A stretch of DNA of 64,000 nucleotides from Lepturacanthus savala (GCA_030544235.1 CM060475.1:9474909-9538908); one strand, 5' to 3'; positions 51,601-61,611 are shown, numbered from the stretch's first letter. The notes: generated by a model not told the origin, from the sequence alone. Translations and numbers: made by a program.

Positions 51601-54600
51601 TTTTTATTAATTTATATTTAAAATTTTGTTTTCTTTTTATCTGTTGTTAATAATTTTTAATTAATTTGTTTTGAATCACAATTTTTTTATTTTATTTTTT
51701 AAATGTATTAAATTATTTTTTATTTAATGTTTAACTATTATTAATTTATTATTATTTTTTAAATTAAGTTATTACCTATTTTTCCCTCATTATACTTGAT
51801 TATCTATCAGGGTCAGTGACAAAATGATCACATTATTTTTTATTAATTTATATTTTTAATTATTTTTTTTCTTTTTATCTGTTAATTTATTTTAATCACT
51901 ATTTTTTATTTATTTATTTTTGAATTTATTATGTTTTATTTAATGTTTTAACTAATATTATTTTACCTTTTTTAATTATTTCCTTTCTTTATTTTTTACT
52001 ATTATAGTTCTATAATAATTATAATTATATAGTTATATAATAGTTATTACCTATTTTTCCCTCATTATACTTGATTATCAGGGTCAGTAACAAAACGATC
52101 ACATATTTTTTATTAATTTTATTTTAATTAATAAATTATTTTTTTTCTTTTTCCTGTATCTGTTTTTTTTATTTATTTATTTTTGAATTTATTATTTTAA
52201 ATTATTTTTATTTAATGTTTTAACTAATATTATTTTACCTTTTTTTTATTATAAAGTTATTTCCTATTTTTCCCTCATTATACATTAAGCTATAACCCTA
52301 AAAACTTGGTACCACATAGTTTAACTCTCTTAAAAAGGTTTTAAAATATTAAAAACATTTACATTTGAGGTGAATTATATATTTAAGCTTATTATTTTTA
52401 GGTTACTCCTGCTGAATAAATGCTTGTGTAACTAAAAAAATAATCGTTTAAATAATCGAGACCAAGATGAGCCGACTCTCTCCATCAGTGGTTTTGGTCC
52501 CAGTGCCTGAAGATGCTGCAGATGCTGTTAATTAATTTTGTTCTGGTTTCTTTTATCCACTCTGTTCCCCTGCTTCATTTCATAGAAAAACATCTATTGT
52601 GAGCATGGCAGGGTTAAGGCCAGAGTGAAGTTTCAAATGCATGAAATTCTCTATAAATACTCTATTAATCCTGTCAATTCCTGATGATATACAAGGTCTG
52701 AACAATCCAGTTCTACGTCAAATTCAAACCCATCTTTTGTCACTAATTTAGCAGCGAGCTTCGTTATTCACAGACCTTTAATGGTTAACACAGACTTTTG
52801 TCTTTCTGTCGGTTTAACCAGGAAAGGACTCGTTGACTCTGGTGTTCGTGGAGACCAAGAAGGGCGCCGACGCCTTGGAGGACTTCCTGTACCGGGAAGG
52901 CTACGCCTGCACCAGTATCCATGGCGACCGCTCCCAGAGAGACCGCGAGGAGGCCCTGAACCAGTTCAGATCGGGAAAATGCCCCATCCTGGTGGCCACA
53001 GCGGTCAGTACGAGTAAAATCCTGGTAGATAGTAGACTCCTGCCCAGTGCATGATGGGAAAGGTTGGATTGACATTGTTTTTTTTTCTTGTTACATCCTC
53101 AGGTAGCAGCTCGAGGTCTGGACATCTCCAACGTGAAACACGTCATTAACTTTGACCTGCCCAGCGACATAGAGGAGTACGTCCACCGCATCGGACGTAC
53201 AGGACGAGTAGGAAACCTGGGTAAGTCTGGTTAGAATAAACTAGACTTTAGAAGAATAAACTAGATTATAGAAGAATAAACTAGACTTTAGAAGAATAAA
53301 CTAGGCTTTGGAAGAATAAACTAGGCTTTAGAGGATTAAACTAGACTTTAGAAGTCTAAGCTAGACTTTAGCATCACTGTCTACTAACCAGTAGCTACTA
53401 CACCAACATCACATTAGTAGTTTCTATGCAGGAAATTAACCAGTAGAAGGAACAATTCTGACGTACTACAGCAGCCATCTTGGCCGTACTACAGCAGCCA
53501 TCTTGGCCGTACTACAGCAGCCATCTTGGCCGTCCTTTGAACTCAGACCTTCAAAGGACGAACCACAGCACCACCAGGAAAAGTTCTTCTGATGTAGACT
53601 CACAAGTCAATTTTGGCAGAATTTGCAGAATAAATAAGTCTTACCAGGGTTTTTTCTATCCTGTGTGTTTCCTGTAGGTTTGGCCACATCGTTCTTCAAC
53701 GACAAGAACGGGAACATCACTAAAGACCTGCTGGACATCCTGGTGGAGGCCAAACAGGAGGTTCCCTCATGGCTGGAGAGCCTGGCCTACGAGCACCAGC
53801 ACAAGAGCAACAACAGGGGGCGCTCTAAGAGGTGAAAACACCTTATATATATTTAAATCCGTCTGCAGTCAAGGCTATAACTGGCTGTTTTTAAATTTTT
53901 ACCTTTATATTTCACCTTGAAAACTGTTTACATTGGTATCGTGATAACCTAAAATCACAGGAAAAACAAAAAAATATGTTTTTACCTCCAGGTTTTCTGG
54001 TGGTTTCGGAGCTCGTGATTACCGTCAAACGGCTGCTGGCGGTAACCCCGGGGCCTTCGTAGGACGTGGAGGTCGCAACCAGGCGGGACATGGAGGAAAC
54101 CGAGGATTTGGTGGAGGTGAGGATCTGAATTTGTGATATAATTATCGCCTGTTTAAAAAAACACCTTTGAAAAGAATTTGAAAAGAGGTTTTCTGGAAAA
54201 CGACACCTTAGTTTTGAGTTCTTTTTTTTTTGTGATTTAAATGAAGGAACATTTAGTGTATCTACAGATTGATGTCAGTTCATGCTTTAGTAAAGATATA
54301 TTGGGTTTACACATTATTCTGAATAAGGATACGCTGAAATGAAGATTTTGTGGCTGAATAGTATAAAAAGACTTGGTCGAATTCCGAATATCAAATGCGG
54401 TTGTTCCGTTTTTCTCTATTTTTAAAAAGAAAAAATAGCAGACAACTGCATTTTTTTCTGAAATCAGCATCTCTCCATGTATTCCAGCCATTCCATTCTA
54501 ACCTTACCTATACTTCCTTAAAAAGTAAAGTTTTTAACCTGTTATTAAAGGTAGGAAGAGGTGTCTGCCCCCCGGTTCCACAGGAGAGGAGCCTGATAGT

Positions 54601-54865
54601 TGCTGGCTCTGCTACCATTTTGATTTCAGAAGTCTAATTTAAATACAAGTCCCTTCTCAAATATTAAGGGTAGAAATGAGTAACAACACCCCAGGTCTTA
54701 AAGGTTAAAATGTGCACATGCAGTTTAAATGGGTTAATGTGACCTACATTTCATGACCTTTGCCCTTTTCTCCTCTTTCCTACAGGTGGTTTCGGTAACT
54801 TCTACAGCAGCGACGGCTATGGAGGCAACTACTCACACTCTCAAGTTGACTGGTGGGGCAACTAG
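38906..54865 (+). CDS. ddx3x: ATP-dependent DEAD-box RNA helicase DDX3X/PL10 (19 coding exons, 724 aa)
   Basis: ATP-driven RNA unwindase known to act in translation initiation, mRNA export and stress granules, shuttling between nucleus and cytoplasm. Coding exons: 38906-38950, 40753-40804, 43973-44020, 44329-44388, 45126-45329, 46112-46214, 47568-47687, 47805-47904, 48310-48445, 48542-48639, 48719-48817, 48913-49073, 49829-49973, 50052-50196, 52822-53003, 53103-53220, 53678-53831, 53992-54116, 54786-54865. All splice sites are GT-AG and all phases close (2175 bases). Visible motifs: N-terminal leucine-rich export signal (about 12-21), YIPPHLR (35-41), Q motif around 260-270, Walker A AQTGSGKT 287-294, PTREL 341-345, DEAD 414-417, SAT 449-451, HRIGRTGR 594-601, C-terminal VDWWGN. 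It is longer than human DDX3X (662 aa), mostly in the Gly/Asn/Arg-rich N-terminus. Teleost paralogue (a or b) not resolved. Confidence 0.96.
38951..40752 (+). other. ddx3x: ddx3 intron 1
   Basis: 1.8 kb, AT-rich. It includes a GCTAGC-rich teleost repeat scrap near 39025-39090 and a short CA tract near 40590. No extra exon recognised. Confidence 0.5.
40753..40804 (+). CDS. ddx3x: ddx3 exon 2
   Basis: Encodes LAVLDLTAADGQGGGTN. With exon 1 it keeps the spaced leucines of the known N-terminal nuclear export signal. Enters phase 0, leaves phase 1. Confidence 0.9.
41195..41275. repeat. AT-rich short tandem repeats (TAA, TTTA)
   Basis: (AAT)n followed by (ATTT)n and (AAT)n in ddx3 intron 2. Confidence 0.8.
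42012..42599 (+). mobile_element. TTAA-type MITE, full length, in ddx3 intron 2
   Basis: TTAA at 42008-42011, CCCTCTAATGCATGAAATAT, (TA)n(CA)n at about 42138-42183, cores at about 42190-42265 and 42440-42530. X-box GTTGCCGTGGCAAC at 42570-42583, then ACTATGCAATAGAGGG and TTAA at 42600-42603. Length 588 bp. Confidence 0.92.
42778..43212. repeat. GGA-rich purine minisatellite in ddx3 intron 2
   Basis: About 430 bp of almost pure purine on the + strand, built from GAGGAGCAGGAG and GAGAGGGAG variants. All six frames stay open and give Glu-, Arg/Gly-, Pro- or Ser-repeat frames, so none is evidence of a protein. Confidence 0.95.
43612..43630. repeat. G homopolymer
   Basis: Nineteen G in a row in ddx3 intron 2. 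An X-box-like palindrome (GTTGCCGTGGCAAC, 43675-43688) follows 45 bp later, outside any recognisable MITE. Confidence 0.95.
43973..44020 (+). CDS. ddx3x: ddx3 exon 3
   Basis: Encodes RRYIPPHLRNADASKN, which includes the YIPPHLR element known in DDX3X for eIF4E contact. Acceptor AG 43971-43972, donor GT 44021. Confidence 0.92.
44329..44388 (+). CDS. ddx3x: ddx3 exon 4 with tandem (NAGNAG) acceptor
   Basis: Encodes (A)GNAFAAGRQGGYTIAPAAN. The acceptor reads CAGCAG. Splicing at AG 44327-44328 includes an extra Ala; splicing at AG 44330-44331 drops it with the frame kept. Not matched to a human DDX3X exon from memory. Confidence 0.82.
44460..44760 (+). mobile_element. MITE fragment in ddx3 intron 4, left part only
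   Basis: Has the TTTTTATTACCTAAAATTG, AATAGATATA and ATGCTATGTAAGTCAATGG blocks of the family but ends before the core. No terminal repeat seen. Confidence 0.7.
44784..45120 (+). mobile_element. TTAA-type MITE abutting the ddx3 exon 5 acceptor
   Basis: TTAA at 44780-44783, CCATTTATTGCATGAAATAT, internal X-box GTTGCCATGGCAAC at 44956-44969, core at about 45026-45098. The core stops at GCCCCCC and runs into a T-tract ending in TGTAG, the acceptor of exon 5 (45126). The right half of the element is gone. Confidence 0.85.
45126..45329 (+). CDS. ddx3x: ddx3 exon 5, low-complexity N-terminal exon
   Basis: A 204-base exon coding for a Gly/Asn/Arg/Met-rich disordered stretch (YGWDGGRNNF to MGFGVYENK). 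This region accounts for much of the extra length over human DDX3X. Its 3' splice site lies at the edge of a TTAA element whose C-rich core joins the T-run used as polypyrimidine tract. Confidence 0.88.
46112..46214 (+). CDS. ddx3x: ddx3 exon 6
   Basis: Encodes DAGGWNTAKDAYSSFGNN then KSAFFNDRGNANRG. The DAYSSFG and FFNDRG segments align with human DDX3X. Enters phase 1, leaves phase 2. Confidence 0.93.
46556..47190. repeat. 30-bp minisatellite with CCAAT-box units, ddx3 intron 6
   Basis: About 21 copies of GGCTGTGATTGGTCAGTT plus CAGCTCCTCCAG. In about 46850-47120 two variants alternate (CTTTGG/TCAG and CCAG/TCGG), making a 60-bp higher-order unit. The long open frames across it come from the period being a multiple of three. 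Confidence 0.95.
47440..47453 (+). promoter_or_regulatory. CTCF-like motif in ddx3 intron 6
   Basis: CCACCAGAGGGCAG, followed by CG, fits the CTCF core consensus. It is in the same orientation as the motif at 60082 and just downstream of the 30-bp CCAAT minisatellite. Confidence 0.5.
47568..47687 (+). CDS. ddx3x: ddx3 exon 7
   Basis: Encodes FEHGGFG, a run of eight glycines from GGN codons (a likely length-variable tract), then NSRWVEESRDDGDWSKP and the start of the ERLEHELF motif. Enters and leaves phase 2. Confidence 0.93.
47805..47904 (+). CDS. ddx3x: ddx3 exon 8
   Basis: Encodes ELFSSSNTGINFEKYDDI and then PVEATGQNCPHHIES, the conserved lead-in to the helicase core. Confidence 0.95.
48310..48445 (+). 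CDS. ddx3x: ddx3 exon 9: Q motif and start of Walker A
   Basis: Encodes residues 245-289 plus one base: FQDVDMGEIVMGN, the Q motif (RYTRPTPVQKYAIP) and AQT of motif I. The intron that splits motif I is 96 bp. Confidence 0.96.
48542..48639 (+). CDS. ddx3x: ddx3 exon 10: Walker A end
   Basis: Completes GSGKT, then AAFLLPILSQIY. It leaves at phase 0 into a 79-bp intron that is largely a TA microsatellite. Confidence 0.96.
48648..48675. repeat. (TA)n microsatellite filling ddx3 intron 10
   Basis: Takes up about a third of a 79-bp intron. Confidence 0.9.
48719..48817 (+). CDS. ddx3x: ddx3 exon 11: motif Ia
   Basis: Encodes ENGKYGRRKQYPISLVLAP then TRELALQIYDEARK. Phase 0 at both ends, 33 codons, so exon skipping would keep the frame but remove motif Ia. 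Confidence 0.96.
48913..49073 (+). CDS. ddx3x: ddx3 exon 12: motifs Ib region
   Basis: Encodes FSYRSRVRPCVVYGGADIG through the GG and TPGRL motifs to GKIGLDYC. Confidence 0.96.
49829..49973 (+). CDS. ddx3x: ddx3 exon 13: DEAD box and SAT motif
   Basis: Encodes YLVLDEADRMLDMGFEPQI through MMFSATFPKEIQ. Motif II (DEAD, 414-417) and motif III (SAT, 449-451) are both intact. Confidence 0.97.
50052..50196 (+). CDS. ddx3x: ddx3 exon 14: linker and start of second RecA domain
   Basis: Encodes ILARDFLEEYIFLAVGRVG through ESDKRSFLLDLLSAT. The preceding intron is only 78 bp; the following one is 2.6 kb of AT-rich repeats. Confidence 0.96.
50370..50610. repeat. Foldback-type repeat in ddx3 intron 14
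   Basis: GTCCCATAATGCCTCAAAAT and TTTGAGCCTGGCAT plus AACCCCTAAAAATGTTGTAT are shared with slc5a3 intron 2. Confidence 0.6.
50611..52300. repeat. AT-rich low-complexity and tandem repeats, ddx3 intron 14
   Basis: Poly T/A from about 50610 to 50755. Then CCTCATTATACTTGATTATC recurs at about 51551, 51785 and 52070, with a shorter CCTCATTATAC at 52273 (spacings 234, 285, 203). The unit also carries CAGGGTCAGTAACAAAACGA-like text. Confidence 0.75.
52822..53003 (+). CDS. ddx3x: ddx3 exon 15: motifs IV and V region
   Basis: Encodes KDSLTLVFVETKKGADALED through ACTSIHGDRSQRDREEAL to PILVATA. The intron before exon 16 is 99 bp. Confidence 0.96.
53103..53220 (+). CDS. ddx3x: ddx3 exon 16: motif VI
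   Basis: Encodes VAARGLDISNVKHVINFDLP and YVHRIGRTGRVGNL. The arginine fingers of motif VI (594-601) are present. Confidence 0.97.
53230..53372. repeat. 20-bp tandem repeat in ddx3 intron 16
   Basis: About seven copies of AGAATAAACTAGACTTTAGA with single-base changes. Confidence 0.88.
53463..53533. repeat. Triple 23-bp repeat with YY1-like sites, ddx3 intron 16
   Basis: GTACTACAGCAGCCATCTTG plus GCC, three times in a row and identical. GCCATCTTG matches the YY1 core. Confidence 0.9.
53678..53831 (+). CDS. ddx3x: ddx3 exon 17
   Basis: Encodes LATSFFNDKNGNITKDLLD through EVPSWLESLAYEHQH to the SNNRGRSKR linker, the end of the helicase core. Confidence 0.95.
53992..54116 (+). CDS. ddx3x: ddx3 exon 18: Gly/Arg-rich tail
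   Basis: Encodes FSGGFGARDYRQTAAGGNPG then GRGGRNQAGHGGNRGFGG. RGG-like tail matching the DDX3X C-terminal region. Confidence 0.94.
54786..54865 (+). CDS. ddx3x: ddx3 last coding exon
   Basis: Encodes GGFGNFYSSDGYGGNYSHSQ and then VDWWGN followed by TAG. The ending is the diagnostic C-terminus of the DDX3X/PL10 group. Confidence 0.96.
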
Positions 54866-57075
54866 GTTTTCCTTAATCCTTTCCCTCCTTCCTCTTTCTT
54901 CTTCTTCTCCTTATTCATCCTTCTTCCTTCTTTCACTCTGAACCCATCTGTCTTCCCCCTTCCATCCACCCTAATTACCCACATGCATGCTATTAAACTA
55001 TTTATACTCCTTTATATAGCTCTCCTTCCATCCGACGCACTCGGATCTTTTTTTAATTTCTCCTTCTTAATTTTCTTTTCCATCTCCACTGTTGTCTCCT
55101 CATCCTTTCTTCTTTTCATTCCCTGTTTTTTTTTTTTTTCCTGGTGAAATCCCTGCATTATAAAGGGATTCCTCAATCACGGTCGGTTGTTTTTATTCAA
55201 CACTAGCCACAGATGTAGCCGCTAGCTTCCGGCTAGCAGCGTTGTTTGGTTTCAGTGAGGACATTTTGAGATATTTTCCCCTCTGTGACAAGTGTCTGAA
55301 GGAGAATAACCAACTAAATAGAAGTTTAGGTGTTCCTTTAACCCATAAGAACTACGGTGTTGAGTCCTCTGTAGAAGACCAGGAGGGAAATCCAGTTTCT
55401 TTCACTTTAGATTTGAGTTTTGGCTTCATTGTGTTTGTTTTATTTTTGTCTGCATTCACCCAAAGCCAGCCAGGCTTTCCTGTGTACCTTCACATGTCAT
55501 CTTTGTAATTTAAATGCACGGCCGTGTTGTAAAACCACAGGCCAAAACGACTTTTTTCTAAAAATCCAGCGCAGAGATGGGCAAAGAGGTCATATCTGAG
55601 CGAGACGTGTCTGCATAAAAAACAAAACTGGCTGAGGTCTCCTTCACTTGACAACAAGAAAAAAGTATTTAAAATTATAATTTGTTTTTTTACACCTTTT
55701 TTTAAAACATTGAAGTACCGATTTACCGAAAGGAAAAGACGTCTATAGCGGAAGAGAGAAACCCGGTCAGCGGGACAGCCGGCAGACGTCGTTGCCCATA
55801 GCAACCGCGATGCTAGCAAACCGAATCTTAGGAACTTGCGGTTGTGACGTCACAACCGCAAACAGCATTTTCTTTGTTTGAAACAAAAAAAAACCATAAT
55901 GGAGGATCATTTGTTTCTGTACTGTGCCTTTAAAGAATTTGAACATTGTCTCTTATTTCCGTTATATTTTTTATTGCCATAATACGTAAACTGGCTACGA
56001 GTATTGGCCGACTGTGACTAAAAAAAGAAAAAGAAGAAAAAAAAATGGTGTATTTAATGTCATGTATGGGTTTAAAACATGTTTTCTTTATTTCTATTTG
56101 GAAGGAAACAAACTAAGCTTGAACTAAATCAAACCTTGGCAAAAAAAAACTAAAAAAAAGGCAATTTAAAGCAATTCCTTATGTCTACTGGAGTCTATTG
56201 GTCTTTGATGAAGCTGGTTCCCAAAAGCATAAAACCAGAAGTGTGTTAATTACAATTAAAACAAAACCTTCTTTGCTTTATAATCTAACGAGCAGAGATA
56301 CCTGTGGTTGGTTTTATGCTTTTATGAGGAAACCGAGTGTTACTCACTGACCCGTACGTCACATTTCCAGCTCTGGTTTGAGCTCAAAGTTGGGTTTCTC
56401 ACTCATTTTCTCACTAATTTTTGGGTCAATTTACGTCGGCAGTGAAGCCACTGAGAGGAATTTGGCAGCAGCAGAAATGTAGATTCAGCCCTGGAACAAA
56501 AAATAAAAAAATAAGAGACCGCTGCATTTTATTTTTCTGAAATCAGTTGAATTCCAACGCATTGGAGTGGAATAAAATGAAAGCTGTGGTTAAAAAAATA
56601 AGGGTTATTGCACCAAATAATTGATTTGATCATATTTCTTTGCATTGAAATGATAAATGATAGTATTTTATTTGAAATTTGGGGATAAAAACTAATAATT
56701 TTGCAGCGGTCCCTTATTTTTTCCCCAGCTAACCACACACATTTACTTCAAAATGCATCCATATTGCAAGATAAATACAATCCAAACCTCTATATAGCTG
56801 CTGCTGCTGTGTTAATTATTATCAATTAGTGGCTGCTGCTGCTCCGACTCGTTAGTGTCATGATGTCGTTGGGAAACCGGCTCCGCTTCCACCACGAAAC
56901 CATTAAAAAAACAAAAAAAAAAAAACCCTTGTTTGCCAAATAAAAAAAAAAAAAGCTTCTTTCAAGGGGGGAGGGGAGGGGGGAACCACAACTATTAAAA
57001 AGGCTGAAAGAGTTCCAAACTTTCTCGCTCACTCTATCCTGGAGAGTTACATGAAGAGTCTTCTCTAAAAATGAA
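54866..57075 (+). other. ddx3x: ddx3 3' UTR, extent uncertain
   Basis: A T- and C-rich stretch directly after the stop, typical of a 3' UTR. Candidate AATAAA hexamers are at 56502-56507, 56571-56576 and about 57073. None has a decisive downstream GT-rich element, and further hexamers follow (for example near 58504 and 59090), so the true end is unknown. An RFX-like X-box (GTTGCCCATAGCAAC) lies near 55791. Confidence 0.45.
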
Positions 57076-57330
57076 TAAAATAAAAGAGTCATTCCACTTT
57101 TATTTAAAATCCCGTCGAGGTAAAAGACCCGAGCCTCGCCTGTTTCACAGCAGGGACAGCTGGCGTGTCCACGGGAGCCTCAGCAGCTCATTTCCTGTTC
57201 GAACTGAAGGTTTCAGCTTTTTTTTTATTTGGTTTAATTTCATTAGTCAGTTTTAACCGAATAGAACCGCCTCATTCCTGATCGGAATTTCAGGTTTTTA
57301 AACATTCCTATTTCTAATATTCAACATTAA

Positions 57331-57599
57331 CCCTCTATTGCGTGGCGTTGCCATGGCAACAACATGCATATTTGATCCAGAATGCAGGAATTTCCTGGTC
57401 ATTTTTTTGTCCTTTCAAAATAAAAGTCATGATTCTTCTTCAACTAAACAGCAAAACATGCAACATCTTATATTTGCTGCTTTTTAATATTGAGACAAAT
57501 TTTGACAAAATTATGCAAGTTTTTCTAATTTTCAGCCCCTGAAAACAGAAATTCCTCATTATATGATGTGATTATTGTTCGTCCTTCAAAGTAAAAGAC

Positions 57600-57640
<41 letters not shown>

Positions 57641-58386
57641 CTAAACAATTCTAATTTCATTTCTAATTTCGGCCATATCATGCAATTATTACTTTTTTTG
57701 CTCTTTCAAAGTAAAAGTCATGATTCTTCAACTAAACAGTAAAACATGCATCTTATATTTACTGCTTTTTAGTAATATTGAGACAAAATTTTGGCAATTT
57801 TTTCTAATTTTCTTTCTGTCATTCCATTTAAAACAGGAGTGAAAACAGGAATTCCTGATTATATGGTGTGATTATTGTTTGTCCTTCAAAGTAAAAGACA
57901 TGATTTTTTTTTCTTTTAAACAACTAAACAATTAAAACATTTCTAATTTCGGCCCAGAACGCAGGAATTTCCTGGTCATATAATGTGATTATTTTATTTA
58001 TTTTTTTTTTTTGGTCTTTCAAAGTAAAAGTCATGATTATTACAACTAAACAGTAAAACATGCATCTTATATTTACTGTTTTTTAGTAATATTGAGACAA
58101 AATTTTGGTAATTTTTTTCTAATTTTCTGCAATATTTGATGTTTCACTCCAACAAAATAAATCTTTATCATTCCATTTAAATATGGTGTGATTATTGTTT
58201 GTCCTTCAAAGTAAAAGTTTTTTTTACATTTCTAATTCTGGCCCAGAATGCACAACAAAATATTTATTTATCATTCAATAAAAAAAAAAGTGTAAACAGG
58301 ATTTTTTTTTGTCCTTCAAAATAAAAGATTTTTAGTAATATGGAGCCAAACCAATTGTTGCCATGGCAACGCTATGCAATAAAGGG
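57331..58386. mobile_element. Large variant TTAA element with X-box palindromes at both ends
   Basis: TTAA at 57327-57330, CCCTCTATTGCGTGGC, X-box GTTGCCATGGCAAC at 57347-57360. The interior is made of roughly 280-bp repeats (TCCTTCAAAGTAAAAG, CATGCATCTTATATTTACTG). A second X-box is at 58357-58370, then GCTATGCAATAAAGGG and TTAA at 58387-58390. Length 1056 bp. The core is reduced to TTTCCTGGTCAT and CTTTCAAAATAAAAG. Confidence 0.88.
57605..57636. repeat. T homopolymer
   Basis: About 32 T in a row inside the large TTAA element. Confidence 0.95.
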
Positions 58387-58390
58387 TTAA

Positions 58391-61300
58391 CACGCTGCTT
58401 TTTTTTATTGTTTCTGCCTGTTGGAGACGCTGCTTTCCTATATCTGCAGTATTTAAGCTTGTTTTTTTGCACTTTAACCTTCTACTTTAAGGTAGAAATG
58501 TTAAATAAAAGGTCATAAGGTCGTAAATTGTATTAATCCCTGGTTGGCTCGACTTGCCCTGCTGTGAAACCCGACTATAACGGGGCAGTTGATCTGCACC
58601 CGAAATGTCCATTTTCATCCCTGATTGAGCTTCTGATATAAAATAATCCTCCGCTGTACGTTTGGACCAGTCAGTGGTTGAATTATAGCAGCAGAATAAG
58701 CCAAAAAATACCAAAAAAAGCCAAAAAAACACCCTCTCTGATGCTACCTGGTGGGAAAACTTCTTATCAGGGGGCTTAATTTGTCTTGTTTACATTGAAG
58801 AAGTTTAAAATATATATATAAATGTAAATAGTTAAGCTCTTCTTTAAAAAAAATAAAACAAGAGAAGAATCTCCAACTGAAAAGAATGTGAATTTACAAG
58901 TGAGACAACACTTGATGTGAAGAAAATTACATTTGATCACTCAACGTTGGACCAGGCAGTGTCTCGGTGGGCAATTTGAATCGAGGGTAAATTCTCATGT
59001 GATCTGATATGGGTTAATTAATTCCACTAATTAATGATTTCCTCAAATTGCCCACTGGCTTTGACAAATGACAAAGGCTGGACCAAGACAATAAAACATA
59101 TGCAAGTGTTGTTGTTTTTTGGTCAAGGATTAAAAAATGCCAAGCAAATACATACAATTCTACAGCAGGCTTTAGTTTTGTTCCAACACTTTTATTTTTA
59201 TTTCTTTTATTGTTGTTTTTACTTATTTTTTTGTGAAACTTGAGGATCAGAAGTCACGTTTCAGGTCAAAATTTCTATTTCCCGGATTCAGGAAACTGCT
59301 TTAAGTGTCACGTTTTTAGAGATTTTTTTGTTTTTTTTTTGAAGCAGGTCACATACTAAAATGTCTAAAAAGCAGCTTATTGTCTTGGTGCAAAGACAGC
59401 AACTTCAGGATTTAAGGTGGGAGAGAGTAGTTTGATGATGTACTGTATAAATCTCGCTAAAACCTGCTTTTTGAGGAGGCGTTTTAAAGGGACGATGCTA
59501 CGTTCAAGGACAATTATCGTTAGAAACCGTTCATAGTCGCTGGTTTAACGTAGATGCAACACACTCCACGATATTCAGCTGCTCCCTTTGGCCACTTTTA
59601 CTGTTAAAACTTGGATTCAATAGTCAAATTAATCCTTTTCCACTTGTTTTGTCGTCTAAAATGCAGCATAAAACAGACTCGACTACGATGAGCACCAGTT
59701 AAAATGAGCAGAATAATTTAAGGTGTCCCCAAAAAGATGATTCAACACATTTTAAACAATCAAAATGAGTTATTATTGATAAAATTATTACAATAATGTG
59801 GAAGATAAACATGCAAATGACAATCAATAATAGTTTTAAACAGACATTTTACGGATTTATGTTAAACTTTTAAGTCACGGGACACCTTAAAAACGTCGAA
59901 TCGCACTGGTAGTAATGAAGATAATCACTGTTTTTCTTTATAGCACCAATTCTTTCTCAGCTGTCACAGTCACTTTTTAAAGTAAAGATGCTAAGCATGC
60001 TAAAAACGCCGTTTATTTAAAAGAAAGAGGAAGAATCTGGGTTTTAGCTTGTTCAGACGATGCTGCTGTGCCTTCTAACAGCCACTAGGGGGCAGATGAA
60101 ATATCTCTAAAAATAAATGAAGGAACCGGGCGTCTCACAGGTCATGAGAAGGAAAAAACACTTCAGTTTACCTCACTTTATCTGTACATCTTGTTTATAG
60201 CGAGTTTTTTTGTCGAGTAGAGTATGCACATAAATATGCAATGTACTTAGGTCGTTTTTTCTAGCGGAGACAGAGAATCGCTGTCGGCTGTAATTAATTA
60301 ACCATTTGACTGTGTTGGAGTGACGTGTAACTACCACTGTGCCCCGAAAAAACCCGCCTCGCTTCCACAAAATATAAAAAAAAACACGCAAATGTGCAAT
60401 AGAGATGGATTATTTGTGGCTTGCTCTTAATTTGCATTATTTTTGTTGTTTCGGGGCCGTTTAAACTGGCACAAAATTCGCCCCGAATCCTGATATAATA
60501 TTGCACGGTGCCTTGAAAAGACTGAATCGTTAAAGACTGAAATATATATATGGGTTAGGGCTGGGTATTATATAAAATAGTCTATTGATTATTCCTTTTT
60601 TTGTTTTTAAACAGCTTTATCTGGATGGAAAATTAAGAGAAGACTAAAAAAATATTTTATTAATGTTAAGACTTGGAAATGTAGTTTTTTTTTGTCATTA
60701 ATTTGCTTTTTAGCTACGCTAGCATCAGTAAATATGGCTTTTACTTTAAAAATTGAGGTGTGATTATTAATATTTAATTTGTGCTTGATTTGTAGGTTTT
60801 TTTTTGGTTATTAAAGCAACAGCAGGTGTGTTTTTGCCACCTAGTGGTGAGAGGTGGTATTACACGCTCACATTATTTTCCTCTATATTTAAAATACAAG
60901 TTTAACTGTAACATCAGCTTGTTCTCATTTAAAATAAAAAGAATCCAGCACTTTAGTTTGTAGTATTTTCAGTACTTTGTCGATGCCTTAAAATCCCTTA
61001 AAATAATAAATACCCAGCCCTAAATGGAGCTGACAGGGAGGCCAGTTACACTTCACACAGCGTTACCACGGCAACGGTCGCCGTGGCGGAGGGTTCTGCG
61101 TCGCCGCGGTAACTGAACCCGACCAGCAGGAGTGCGTCGATCCTGATCAATTAAATGGTGCTACGCTCCCATTGCTGCATCCGTTTGTAGAATTAAAATT
61201 AAAAAAAAAAAAAAAAAGGTTTTACACGAAACGTTCCAGTTATTTAGTTTAAAAAAAAAAAAAAGTTCAAACTGTCTCTGTAGCACAGGTCCTTCAAAAA

Positions 61301-61611
61301 CCTCTGAGAGGTGTGTGTGAGTGTGTGTGTGTCACAAAGAAAGAGTGTGTGTTGTATGGAAAGGTTCTTCCAGATACAAAAACCGATTTTTTCCTCATTT
61401 TTCTTATATTTTAGTTTTTTTTGGGGGGGGGGGGCGACCAGGTGGAGTCGTAGTTCAACAGCAGCTGTCGGATCCAGCTGTTTGCACACACACACACACA
61501 AAAAAAAGTTCTCGAGTCTCTACTTTCGCTGCTAGTTTGTGTAATTTATCAAGCATTTTTGAGAAATATTTATTTTTATAAGCCTAAATACAACAAAAAA
61601 AAGAAGTTGAT

